64,000 nucleotides of DNA from Caldifarciminota bacterium. GTDB lineage: Bacteria > Hydrothermota > Tepidihabitantia > SM23-42. Shown one piece after another: positions 50,438-58,975 of the stretch. How positions within the stretch are numbered: position 1 is the first letter of the stretch; the number at the start of each line of letters is the position of its first letter. The stretch is taken from positions 1,519,718-1,583,717 of the forward strand of contig CP070705.1 of assembly GCA_020349965.1 (NCBI GenBank), in the 5' to 3' direction. The notes beneath the pieces are model-generated. The model was not told the DNA's origin, did no database searches, and saw only the letters and a list, made by a program, of their open reading frames with translations. A program made the position numbers and the translations under genes.

Positions 50438-51010
50438 TTATTTTATCTGGCCGCAGCACTTTTTATATTTCTTACCGCTTCCACAAGGACAGGGATCGTT
50501 GCGGCCGATCTTCTCTTCGGCGTCCTGCTCTTTCGCCGTTTTATCCTTGCCGCTTTTTCTCGTTGCTGCCCTGGTTGCTTTCTTTGGGGACTTCTTCGGT
50601 ATTGGGATGAGTTTGTGAAAGGCACGTTTGTTTTCCTTGACGGTGTCGGATAATTGATCGCCGTTCTTGATCAAGCCGGTGCCGTCGAGGTAAAGAAGAA
50701 AATTCTGCAGTATGCCAGTCGTTTCGCCAATCAATTCCGGCGAGATGTTCAACTTACGCGGCGCGTGGACGAGGAGGAATTGCTGCAGATGGTGTTCGTT
50801 CATTTCTTTAAGTTCTTTCCTTTCCTCAAAGAAAAGATAATCGAGCAGACTTTTTGTCAGGTATTCGACTCCTTCTCTGTACCCTTTTGCTTTTGCTTTG
50901 ACGCCCTTTGTGTCGAGGAAGTCCCGGCTCAGCGCATTTGTTGCATGCACGAGCCTTTTCTCGCGCTTGCGTTCCTCTGCGCTCTTTTTCTGGATGTCAG
51001 CTAACGCCAT
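50438..51010 (-). CDS. SEC-C zinc-motif protein
   Basis: 190 residues. A helical N-terminal domain (about 1-135, charged) of unrecognised family, a lysine-rich linker, and a C-terminal SEC-C motif [19 protein letters not shown], the zinc-binding element also found at the end of SecA. Proteins of this type bind ribosomes or SecA substrates in some bacteria (for example YchJ/YecA); the role here is unknown. Leaderless promoter 5 bases upstream of ATG 51010. Confidence 0.82.
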   Translation of the reverse strand: MALADIQKKSAEERKREKRLVHATNALSRDFLDTKGVKAKAKGYREGVEYLTKSLLDYLFFEERKELKEMNEHHLQQFLLVHAPRKLNISPELIGETTGILQNFLLYLDGTGLIKNGDQLSDTVKENKRAFHKLIPIPKKSPKKATRAATRKSGKDKTAKEQDAEEKIGRNDPCPCGSGKKYKKCCGQIK

Positions 51011-51015
51011 ACGTC

Positions 51016-51043
51016 AGTATACTTGCAACTGGAGAGTTGTCAA
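51016..51043 (-). promoter_or_regulatory. Promoter of the SEC-C gene, leaderless type
   Basis: Minus strand TTGACA (51043-51038), 16-base spacer, TATACT (51021-51016), 5 bases to ATG 51010. Confidence 0.65.
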
Positions 51044-51058
51044 TGACAGACATGCATA

Positions 51059-51119
51059 ACCAGTTACGTTGATCGGTTACGAAGCCCGTTTCGTCAACAC
51101 GGGCTAAGGTTACGTAACC
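51059..51119. repeat. REP-like palindromic repeat, copy B
   Basis: Best-formed copy. Outer arms GGTTACG (51075-51081) and CGTAACC (51113-51119); inner arms AGCCCGT and ACGGGCT (51083-51089 and 51099-51105) around TTCGTCAAC. Shares the core GGTTACGAAGCCCGTTTCGT with copies A and C. Confidence 0.65.
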
Positions 51120-51171
51120 CAATTTCGCATTTGTTTGATATTTGGTGTTTGTGATTCATGATTTACGGAGT

Positions 51172-51426
51172 GTGTCTTCAGCACAGCGTGTCTCCAGCCG
51201 CAGGTGTGTCTTCAGCGCAGTATGTCTCCAACGGAGTGTGTCTTCAGCACAGCGTGTCTCCAGCCGCAGGTGTGCCGTCGGCGCAGCGTGTCTCCAGCCG
51301 CAGGTGTGTCTTCAGCACAGCGTGTCTCCAGCCGCAGGTGTGTCTTCAGCGCAGTATGTCTCCAACGGAGTGTGTCTTCAGCTCAGCGTGTCTCCAGCCG
51401 CAGGTGTGTCTTCAGCTCAGCGTATT
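51172..51426. repeat. Minisatellite of seven to eight degenerate 32-34 base units
   Basis: Direct tandem repeat with unit TGTGTCTTCAGC(A/G/T)CAG followed by CGTGTCTCCAGCCGCAGG; some units carry TATGTCTCCAACGGAG and are 32 bases long. Each unit is itself two related half-units of about 16-17 bases (GTGTCTTCAGC... / GTGTCTCCAGC...). Variant units recur in a pattern, suggesting block duplication. There are no unrelated spacers, so it is not CRISPR. The last unit contains the stop codon of the minus-strand gene ending at 51417. Confidence 0.85.
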
Positions 51427-52046
51427 ATCCCCAACCAATCTCCCAGTAGGAATTGAAGCCTGCCGATGAGCAAACTGATTCGTGCCATCACTGTATAGCC
51501 GAACGAAGCACCGAACCCGAGCATGATGAAAATGATACCAAGATTGGCTGTCGGCTTTATGATACCCTTTCTCTCACGCGAGAAGAAGAAATAGATAAGA
51601 GTGGAGATGACACCGACCAGGATGATTACAGCCCAGAGTCCGCTATCCCATCGGGCGAAGGCGTCCGGTACGAGCAGGGTGCCCTGGGTCTGTCTGAGGA
51701 TATCCCGCTGGAAGAATGCCGGGATGGCCACACCTGAACCCCATCCCAATACGTATGCAATGGGCAGTCTAATAAGGTGATTGAGCCGGGGAACGAAGCG
51801 TCCGAAGTAGCAAAGTGCGAATATCAGCGGTATTATATACAGGAGGTTGCCTTCAACGAAGAGAGGCACGATGAGATTGGGGCGGATTTGGTTGTGCCAG
51901 GTTAGTGCGACAAGGTAACCGGCAGATACGCCGACGAACAGATGTTCGGCAAACCGGTAGAGAATATTGTCCTTATACAGGAACGAGAATACGCAGAGGG
52001 TCAGGAAAGCGGCGAGCCAGACCCATGGGTCAGGTGATATGTTCAT
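51417..52046 (-). CDS. Membrane protein, last gene of the DUF6754 operon (hypothetical)
   Basis: 209 residues with about six hydrophobic helices (for example VWLAAFLTLCVFSFLYK, LLYIIPLIFALCYFGRFV, LWAVIILVGVISTLIYFFF). Family not recognised. Overlaps the upstream gene by 4 bases (ATGA), with AGGAGG before ATG 52046. Its final codons and stop lie inside a minisatellite, so length variation at its 3' end between strains is possible. Confidence 0.72.
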   Translation of the reverse strand: MNISPDPWVWLAAFLTLCVFSFLYKDNILYRFAEHLFVGVSAGYLVALTWHNQIRPNLIVPLFVEGNLLYIIPLIFALCYFGRFVPRLNHLIRLPIAYVLGWGSGVAIPAFFQRDILRQTQGTLLVPDAFARWDSGLWAVIILVGVISTLIYFFFSRERKGIIKPTANLGIIFIMLGFGASFGYTVMARISLLIGRLQFLLGDWLGIIR

Positions 52047-52885
52047 TTCTGCCTCCTGGCGTAAAAATATCCTACGTTACCGAGAATGATAAAGATCATG
52101 ATTAGCAGGTGGCCTAATGACTGAGCATCCATACCCTGTGTTGCTCTGAATATTCCCGTGGAGTAACCTTTTTCCTGTACCAGATTCTCATACTCTGATG
52201 CACCTTTCATGCCGGCGAGGAAGCCGGTTACCTGTTTGGTCTCCACGTAGGGATACACATCGGCTGCAGATACTGCAGTAACGCCTACACCAAGGCGTGC
52301 TCTGTACCTCGATTGCGCATAGAGCAGCCATTGGCGCCAGCCGGGGTCACCGGTCGAAAGGGTGATGATGAGGCTAATATCTTTGTAGTTCCTCACCGAT
52401 CTCAATAAGGGTAATGAGTCGACCGGGGTTCCGTAGTAATCGACCGGGAAGACGCCGCTGATATTCTCGCCCATGCCAAGTAACACGGCGGCAACGCCGA
52501 ACTTGTAGCCAAGGAATGCGTAGTCAACGCCGTATTCTTTTGTGAATTCGGTTGATAGCTCGTCCAGCGCCATTTCTACCATGCCCGTTCCTTGTGGCCA
52601 TAGAGCCATCAAGATCACCTTGATATTCTTGGCATAGCATTGACGCGTGATGGCCATCAGCATTGGATACAATTCAGGGAGCGACTGAGGGTCGAAATCA
52701 CATGAGATAAGGATAGGCTTGGATTCACTGTTGAGGCTGTCGACGGCTTCAAATAGCCGTTTGCTCTGAGGCATCACGTTCACGGGTATGCCTATCGGTA
52801 TGACCAATGGAATTGCGACCGCGAGTGCAATGGCGAGAAAGATGAAACGACGCGGTATCTTGGTAAGATAGGAGAGGAATCTCAT
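52043..52885 (-). CDS. Membrane-anchored protein with an extracytoplasmic domain, DUF6754 operon (hypothetical)
   Basis: 280 residues from ATG 52885, which overlaps the upstream stop (ATGA) and has AGGAGG before it; the longer frame to 52906 is less likely. One N-terminal helix (about 13-33) and one C-terminal helix (about 255-275) flank a soluble domain with alternating strands and helices ([51 protein letters not shown]). This pattern resembles a Rossmann-like fold. Not recognised by name. Confidence 0.7.
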   Translation of the reverse strand: MRFLSYLTKIPRRFIFLAIALAVAIPLVIPIGIPVNVMPQSKRLFEAVDSLNSESKPILISCDFDPQSLPELYPMLMAITRQCYAKNIKVILMALWPQGTGMVEMALDELSTEFTKEYGVDYAFLGYKFGVAAVLLGMGENISGVFPVDYYGTPVDSLPLLRSVRNYKDISLIITLSTGDPGWRQWLLYAQSRYRARLGVGVTAVSAADVYPYVETKQVTGFLAGMKGASEYENLVQEKGYSTGIFRATQGMDAQSLGHLLIMIFIILGNVGYFYARRQK

Positions 52886-53508
52886 CTTCCACCTCCTCCG
52901 AGCCATGAGCGTTCGATCCCGAGAATTATCTTGAGGGCGGTTGAGATGCTACCGAAAGCGACACCGAAGATGATGCCGCGCTTTGCCGCGGTGTTCGGAA
53001 CGTTGAGCAGCCATTCGGCGATCTGCGGCAGTTTCGGTGAAATGAAATATCCGAACGGCACCATGCCGAGCATTACGACGAATGCGGCGACCAACAGTAT
53101 CGTTGCCTCTTTAGTTCGAGCGCGAAACGCGCGATAAGCTGCCGATGCCATGTAGAAGGCGAGGATCGAGTACATGGACGCGCCGAGAGGAAGGACGATG
53201 TGACTCCAGAATCTCTGGAACAGGGTGCCACTCTGAATGCCCCAGCCGATTCCCATAATTGCCATCACGAAGAGACCAGCAAGGGTGACATAGCTGAAAT
53301 ACCAACTCTCTTTCTTGCGCTTTATACGGCTGAAATGATGATCCAGTAGGCTCCCGATGCCCAGCACCCAGGCAAAACCCACAATCGCTATGTACCAGCG
53401 TGTCGTATGATCATAGAATTGTGTGCTGATCGAATGTGGGATGAAGAATTGTATTATCATCGCGATTCCCAGGAACATGCAGATCATTAAGGGTACTCTT
53501 CTTTTCAT
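52882..53508 (-). CDS. Membrane protein of the DUF6754 operon (hypothetical)
   Basis: 208 residues, about six helices, ending in a basic and glycine-rich tail (SWLGGGGR). Strong AGGAGG before ATG 53508, 15 bases after the DUF6754 gene. Unknown family; conserved operon position with three other envelope genes suggests a subunit of one complex. Confidence 0.72.
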   Translation of the reverse strand: MKRRVPLMICMFLGIAMIIQFFIPHSISTQFYDHTTRWYIAIVGFAWVLGIGSLLDHHFSRIKRKKESWYFSYVTLAGLFVMAIMGIGWGIQSGTLFQRFWSHIVLPLGASMYSILAFYMASAAYRAFRARTKEATILLVAAFVVMLGMVPFGYFISPKLPQIAEWLLNVPNTAAKRGIIFGVAFGSISTALKIILGIERSWLGGGGR

Positions 53509-53523
53509 GTCAGTCCTCCTCTG

Positions 53524-54618
53524 CTACACGTTGAATAACGTGACGATCCTACCAAAGCCGATCATTATCAAAGCCGATGCCAGAAGTAGAATACCCAATA
53601 CGATCATCTTGCCCCAGTCCTGTCCTTTTAGTGAGCCCATCAAGAGCGGCTCCCGCGACAAGTAGGCAGAAGCAGCATATAGCTCTTCGCCTATGAGGGT
53701 GTAATCGCATGCGGTGATGAAGAACGGCAACTGGAAGATTGAATCTGTACCGGCGATCTGTATGGCGCCCGTTGTCGCACCCGTCTCTGCCAGTACCAGC
53801 GATTCTGCCCAGAAATAACCGAGAAACAGATTCGTGGCTGGTTTCTCCCTTACCATCGTGCCGCAAACGGCGGCCGTGTACGCCCACTGATTCTGGGTGA
53901 GGAAGTAAATATTATCCGGATTGAAGGCATCTGGTCTGCCAGCTTCTGTGTAGGCCTCCTTGACGATTTCACGTGCGACGACATAGACAACGGGGCTTCG
54001 ATTTGGCACGAGTAATGTCGTATTGTATTCGGCTGTCTTCTTCGCTACCCGAGAAAGGATATTGAGGGATGCAAGGGTTGCGATGTCACTTATGTCCGAG
54101 AGACCGGGTACGTAAAGAATCGGCTTGCCCATCTCGGTGGCTCGGCCCACTGCGTCGTCGAGTGCGTCTAGGCCGGGTAATTTGCGTATGAACAGATCTT
54201 TTCCTTTCCGGGCATGGTACACGAACCAGAGGAGTATGATGGCATATACGATGAAACCGATGAGCACATTTGTCCGGCTTGTGTTGAACCACTGCTGGCT
54301 GCTATGAATAGGCGTTGATATATCCGATCGGTATACGGGCTGGCCTTCTTTGACCGCGATGATCTGATATCGATATTGTGTGCCATCCCTTGTCCTGCTG
54401 TCCGTATACTCGCTCTCGAAACGGCTCACCCGTGCTATCTTCTCGAACTCTCCACCAGACTCGGCGCGCATGATTTCATAACCATCGATCACTTCATCTT
54501 CATCGACGTGCTGCCAGGTTATGAGAATCTTGCTGCCGTTGTCGTTCGGATTGTCTCTTACGTCGGGTGCTCCGAATGCAGCTATCATTGCAGCGACGAT
54601 GATACACAATGCATTCAT
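53524..54618 (-). CDS. DUF6754-type membrane protein with N-terminal fibronectin III domain
   Basis: 364 residues from ATG 54618 (AGGAGG upstream; the frame's TTG at 54621 is rejected). Signal peptide, a fibronectin type III domain (about 20-105, ILITWQHVDEDEVIDGYEIMR...YRYQIIAV), a transmembrane helix (about 118-138), a large cytoplasmic-looking alpha/beta domain (LPGLDALDDAVGRATEMGKPILYVPG...AGTDSIFQLPFFITACDYTLIGEEL), and a C-terminal helix. The second part matches what I know as DUF6754. No enzymatic motif recognised. Confidence 0.75.
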   Translation of the reverse strand: MNALCIIVAAMIAAFGAPDVRDNPNDNGSKILITWQHVDEDEVIDGYEIMRAESGGEFEKIARVSRFESEYTDSRTRDGTQYRYQIIAVKEGQPVYRSDISTPIHSSQQWFNTSRTNVLIGFIVYAIILLWFVYHARKGKDLFIRKLPGLDALDDAVGRATEMGKPILYVPGLSDISDIATLASLNILSRVAKKTAEYNTTLLVPNRSPVVYVVAREIVKEAYTEAGRPDAFNPDNIYFLTQNQWAYTAAVCGTMVREKPATNLFLGYFWAESLVLAETGATTGAIQIAGTDSIFQLPFFITACDYTLIGEELYAASAYLSREPLLMGSLKGQDWGKMIVLGILLLASALIMIGFGRIVTLFNV

Positions 54619-54705
54619 CAATGCCTCCTAGGCGGATGCCTGTTACCTCCACCATCACGCTCTTGTGCATGTCGTCGTGCTGATGGACCGGTAATCAAAT
54701 GCAAT

Positions 54706-55959
54706 CTATTTTGTGAGAGTTAAATATGATATTAGCAGCGAGGCAACAACAGCACCGATCTCAAGATAGTCTTGCCAGAATTTGAAGATCTGACGGGGAA
54801 TATGGATGAGATCACCCTCTTCCACAAGCGGATTGTCCCGCACGGGAATGCGATGTTTGCCTCTCTTTATAAATGCACCGGACATGCTGGCGTCACTGAG
54901 CGGTCCGCCCGCAATGCCGATATAGTCATGTGCATAAAGCTGCGGTTGGAAAGGGTAGGGACCAGGGTTTACGACCTGTCCCTGTACGTAGACCACGGAG
55001 TTGACTGAAGGTACGATGAGCACATCCCCGTGTTCCATCGGGATATTCTGGGGGCTTTCAGCATCGGACATGATAGCCGACAGATCGACGTACAGCTTCT
55101 CCTTGTCCCTTTCTATGTAAGCATTCTCCGGGTCAGACCAAGGGGTCAATCCACCTGCCCTCGTCACCAGATCGGCGACACGATCGCCCTCGATGAGTTC
55201 ATAGAGACCTTCGCTTGATTTTTCTCTTGCCGCGGTGAGTTCAGCGACTCGCAGTTCGTATTCTCTTTTACCGAATACAGCGCCCTTAACAACAACCGAA
55301 TATTCCATCTGAGGGACGACGATGATATCACCATCCTGAACAAATGGATTGGTGCGCGGGTCGCCCGTTCTATCGAACTCCATGAGATCGACTACCGCAT
55401 AATATTTTCCACTCCGCTTTAGTTCGATCCGAGCCCGCGAACCGATTGCGCTGATGCCTCCCGCTCCATCGATTACCATTGAAACGCGTGAGATCGGTAG
55501 AGCGGGTACAATACCGGGATTGGCGACTTCGCCAACGACCAGCACGTTAAAGGTCCGCATGCCCACTAGGGTCAAGTCGACACTGATATTTCTAAGGTAT
55601 TTGGAGAATGCCTGTCTCAAAGAATCCTTGGCTGTTTTAATACTCAATCCATAGATGGTTACAGCCGCGACAACGTCATACTGAGGTACATATGCTCCCT
55701 GCAAGGTTATCGTCGAGGTGACGGGCATGTTGAGTGTTATCTTACCCTCGAAGGTTACGACAGTTATATAAGAGTAGTTCGTGGCGCCCGTAACCGTAAC
55801 GAGAAGAGAGTCACCCGGCATGAGTACGTAGTCGTCAGACACGATGGGTTTGGGGAAATCATCGGTGTCGACCTGATCTGTAGCGTGTTCTGTAGCTGCT
55901 GCGTGCACACTGAGGAAGGGTATTGTAAAGAGGATCAGTATCAATAGAGCTTTTTTCAT
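54706..55959 (-). CDS. SLBB-domain polysaccharide export protein (Wza-like)
   Basis: 417 residues: signal peptide (to about 22), polysaccharide-export N-terminal domain (YVLMPGDSLLVTVTG), then three SLBB domains recognisable by VLVVGEVANPGIV, VVVKGAVFGKREY and VYVQGQVVNPGPYPF, each followed by a (L/V)I..AGG block. A C-terminal transmembrane helix (IGAVVASLLISYLTLTK) could cross the outer or inner membrane. Proteins of this type form channels for exopolysaccharide. No glycosyltransferases or Wzc are nearby, so the exported polymer is unknown. Upstream of the DUF6754 operon, 87-base gap; possibly one transcript. Confidence 0.87.
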   Translation of the reverse strand: MKKALLILILFTIPFLSVHAAATEHATDQVDTDDFPKPIVSDDYVLMPGDSLLVTVTGATNYSYITVVTFEGKITLNMPVTSTITLQGAYVPQYDVVAAVTIYGLSIKTAKDSLRQAFSKYLRNISVDLTLVGMRTFNVLVVGEVANPGIVPALPISRVSMVIDGAGGISAIGSRARIELKRSGKYYAVVDLMEFDRTGDPRTNPFVQDGDIIVVPQMEYSVVVKGAVFGKREYELRVAELTAAREKSSEGLYELIEGDRVADLVTRAGGLTPWSDPENAYIERDKEKLYVDLSAIMSDAESPQNIPMEHGDVLIVPSVNSVVYVQGQVVNPGPYPFQPQLYAHDYIGIAGGPLSDASMSGAFIKRGKHRIPVRDNPLVEEGDLIHIPRQIFKFWQDYLEIGAVVASLLISYLTLTK

Positions 55960-55965
55960 GTCAGA

Positions 55966-55993
55966 ATTATACAGAGAATAGATAAAGTGTCAA
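55966..55993 (-). promoter_or_regulatory. Promoter of the SLBB gene, leaderless type
   Basis: Minus strand TTGACA (55993-55988), 16-base spacer, TATAAT (55971-55966), exact consensus boxes, 6 bases to ATG 55959. Confidence 0.72.
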
Positions 55994-56326
55994 TAACGAA
56001 GCACCCGGGAGGAACGGTAGTGTTGAACATTCGATCGGTATGCTTGTTCTTTAACCGGAGTAACGCAAAAACATGAATCCGGGATCCTGAGTACGGAACC
56101 CCGAACAAGTACAGATTCCAAAGCAAGGTGCCTAAGACAGAGGAATTATGGTTATACGTTCTTGAAATGTATCCCAATGACCGACCGCAAGGTCATGCTG
56201 GCCAATACTTCGGTCAATCGACCGTGTTTTTCCTGGTCCTGTGCTGCTCTCTTGATCTGCCTACCGATCTTCTGATTTCGTGATATACTGGGTTTCATCA
56301 TGTGCCAGGCGTCTCTGTTGTCAAGC
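55994..56326. other. Intergenic region between divergent SLBB and TonB-receptor genes
   Basis: 333 bases with no gene I can support. A 62-codon minus-strand frame (56152-56340) has no ribosome binding site, no promoter and no recognisable family. Confidence 0.45.
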
Positions 56327-56354
56327 TTGACGTGCACCATTATAGTGGTATAAT
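56327..56354 (+). promoter_or_regulatory. Promoter of the TonB receptor operon
   Basis: TTGACG (56327-56332), 16-base spacer, TATAAT (56349-56354). Leader about 34 bases with AAAGGAGG before ATG 56395. Confidence 0.66.
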
Positions 56355-56394
56355 CTGATAATCACTAATCACATTACCAAGCGAAAGGAGGAAT

Positions 56395-58965
56395 ATGGGC
56401 AAATTATTCATGCTGTTCTTTCCGCTCCTTATTTATGCCGGTACAGTGGGTAAGATTGCCGGCCGTGTCTTAGATGCTGAAACGAACGGACCTCTCGTTG
56501 CAGTCGACGTTTTCATTGATGAACTGCAAACCGGCGGTGCAACGGACATGGATGGTCACTATTTCATTCTCAATGTTCCACCCGGGACGTACGATGTTGA
56601 AGCTTCCATGATCGGTTATCGTGCCGAGATCAAGAAATCGGTCAACGTGTTCACCGACCGCACCACCTACATTGATTTTACTCTATTGCCAACTGTTATC
56701 GAACTCGAGACGCCCGTTGTCGTTGTGGCAAAGAAACCGGTCATCGAGATCGATATGACGTCAAAGGAGACGCGCATTACGCGTGAGCAATTTGACATCA
56801 CGCCCATTGAAAAGCCGACCGAAGCCATTGCTCTGCAGGGTGGTGTCACGACCGATGCCGCCGGAGATTTGCATGTTCGGGGAGGACGCAGCGGAGAGCT
56901 GGCGTACTACATTGAGGGCATCGAAGTATCAAATGCGTTGCTCGGTAATGCGCCCGTGCTCAACAAGAATCTGATCTCAGAGATGTCGCTCCTGTCGGGC
57001 ACGTTCAATGCCGAATACGGTAATATCATGAGCGGCGTTGTCAACATCATAACGCCCGAAGGCGGCAGCAAGATCTCGTCGAGATTGGAGTATACGTCGT
57101 TCGTTCTCAATCCTTCACCTTACCGTAAAAAGGACTGGATCAGTGATTTCGATCCAGATGATCCGGATTACTATGATGCGCACCGGTCCTTGGTCGATTC
57201 CCTCGATACCATGACCGTATCAGACTATGAAGTTCCGGATCTGCTGGGTTCCAAAGATCTTCCATTCCTCGGAGAGATAAATGCCAGCGCTGAGGGTCCG
57301 ATCCCTGGAGACCGGGCGACTCGTTTCTTCGTTGCTGGTAATTATCTAAACGAGGAATCATACCTGCCGTTTGGCTACAACCTGTCGCGGTCGGTCAACG
57401 GCAAACTGACCCGTCGATTCGGGCCCAATCTCAAATTGCTGTTAGATGCGCAGTATATCGACGAGGAATCTCAGAACTACAATCACCTGTACAAATACCT
57501 CTATGAAAATTACCTCGTCAATCACAAGACGAGCATGCGGGGAATTGTTGGCCTTAACCATGCTCCGGTCAGCAATTTCTTCTATAATCTCCGGTTCGGT
57601 TATATCCAGGACAAATTAGAAACCAAGGTGCCATCAGATATCGGGGATATTTCCGGCAGTATCGCAGCACCGATCCGTGACAACTACTCGGAATTCTACT
57701 TGTCTGGTTATCCTCAATTCCGGCAGGAGGTGAAGACTATTCAGTACATCGCAAAGGCCGATTTCAACTGGCAACTGGGGAAAATGCATAATCTGAAATT
57801 CGGTGGAGAGCAGAGTTTTTATGATTTCGAACTGTCAAATCGCCAGCAGTTGTTCACACGGACCCCGATTATCTACCAGAATTACGTTCAAAAACCGCGT
57901 GACGGCGCCGTCTTCATACAGGATAAGATAGAGCACGAATACCTGGTCGTGAATGCTGGATTACGCTTTGACTATAGCCAGGTCAATACAGTGATGTGGG
58001 AGGATATTGAAGATCCGACGTCCGCAGTCACTGATGTGAAAACGCAATACCAGATCTCACCGCGATTCGGTCTTTCTCATCCGATCACCGACAATGCAAT
58101 GCTGCATTTTGCCTACGGTCATTTCTTCCAGATGCCGCCCTATGAGATAATGTACTTCAACAGCAACTACATAACCGATCCTGAAGGTATTCCGCGCTAT
58201 GGCCTTGTAGGTAATCCGAGTATCCTACCGCAGCGCACTACGGCATATGAAGTTGGCGTCAAGTATGCGATCCGCGATCTATATGGCATCGATGTAACTC
58301 TCTTCATGAAAGATATCAAGAATCTCTTGTCAACGACAGAAGTGCGATCTTATCCGTACAATTACATCATCTACACTAATGATGATTTCGGCAGCGTCCA
58401 GGGGATCGATGTTACGTTCAAGCGGGATCTGGTGGAGGACCTCGGTTTCAGCTTCAACTACACATACCAAGTCGCGCGCGGCAACCGATCATTTGCCATG
58501 CAGGGTTTTTATGATGTTTATACGGGAAGTCCGGAGAGAAAGCAGGAATACTACCTTGACTTCGACCGAAGACACACGTTCTCCGGTACATTTCAATACC
58601 AGTTCAACGAATTGGGAGGCATTGGGATCAACGCTCAATTGTCGAGCGGACTGCCTTACACGCCTTACATTGGATTGGGCGTCGTTGTAGAAGAGAATTC
58701 CGGACGTATGGAATGGGGTCACTCAATCGACATGTTGCTTCATCAAGGCATCAGGTTCGGACGAACGCTCCTTGTCTTTTTCATCAGTGGGGACAATCTT
58801 ACCGATGCCGAGAACCCGAGATACGTGTATCCGCGCACTGGTCTACCGTGGGATGCCGGTGAAGAGGGTGGCGGCCTCATGGGATCGCCTGATTACATTA
58901 TCGACCCCTCGAATATCGGTCCGCGACGGACGATCAAGGCAGGTATCAGGGTAACAGTTTCGTAA
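56395..58965 (+). CDS. TonB-dependent receptor with carboxypeptidase-like regulatory domain
   Basis: 856 residues: signal peptide, CarboxypepD_reg-like domain (about 18-105, GRVLDAETNGPLVAVDVFIDE...GATDMDGHYFILNVPPGTYDVEASMIGYR), plug domain (about 125-225, EAIALQGGVTTDAAGDLHVRGGRSGELAYYIEG...LSGTFNAEYGNIMSGVVNIIT), then a 22-strand type barrel ending RRTIKAGIRVTVS. The organisation is that of SusC-like/OmpA-related receptors common in FCB bacteria. First gene of a three-gene run with a sorting-domain protein and PorV. Ligand unknown. Confidence 0.92.
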   Translation: MGKLFMLFFPLLIYAGTVGKIAGRVLDAETNGPLVAVDVFIDELQTGGATDMDGHYFILNVPPGTYDVEASMIGYRAEIKKSVNVFTDRTTYIDFTLLPTVIELETPVVVVAKKPVIEIDMTSKETRITREQFDITPIEKPTEAIALQGGVTTDAAGDLHVRGGRSGELAYYIEGIEVSNALLGNAPVLNKNLISEMSLLSGTFNAEYGNIMSGVVNIITPEGGSKISSRLEYTSFVLNPSPYRKKDWISDFDPDDPDYYDAHRSLVDSLDTMTVSDYEVPDLLGSKDLPFLGEINASAEGPIPGDRATRFFVAGNYLNEESYLPFGYNLSRSVNGKLTRRFGPNLKLLLDAQYIDEESQNYNHLYKYLYENYLVNHKTSMRGIVGLNHAPVSNFFYNLRFGYIQDKLETKVPSDIGDISGSIAAPIRDNYSEFYLSGYPQFRQEVKTIQYIAKADFNWQLGKMHNLKFGGEQSFYDFELSNRQQLFTRTPIIYQNYVQKPRDGAVFIQDKIEHEYLVVNAGLRFDYSQVNTVMWEDIEDPTSAVTDVKTQYQISPRFGLSHPITDNAMLHFAYGHFFQMPPYEIMYFNSNYITDPEGIPRYGLVGNPSILPQRTTAYEVGVKYAIRDLYGIDVTLFMKDIKNLLSTTEVRSYPYNYIIYTNDDFGSVQGIDVTFKRDLVEDLGFSFNYTYQVARGNRSFAMQGFYDVYTGSPERKQEYYLDFDRRHTFSGTFQYQFNELGGIGINAQLSSGLPYTPYIGLGVVVEENSGRMEWGHSIDMLLHQGIRFGRTLLVFFISGDNLTDAENPRYVYPRTGLPWDAGEEGGGLMGSPDYIIDPSNIGPRRTIKAGIRVTVS

Positions 58966-58975
58966 AGGAGTCGAC

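Noticed and set aside
51172-51426. CRISPR-like regular repeats
   Set aside because: Units are contiguous and related to one another; there are no unique spacers and no cas genes.
51142-51469. Three overlapping plus-strand open frames of 81-104 codons rich in C, S, Q and V
   Set aside because: They are produced by the tandem repeat, which lacks stops in all three frames. No ribosome binding site or recognisable protein.
56152-56340. 62-codon minus-strand frame between SLBB and the TonB receptor
   Set aside because: No ribosome binding site, no promoter and no family resemblance; it overlaps the receptor promoter.
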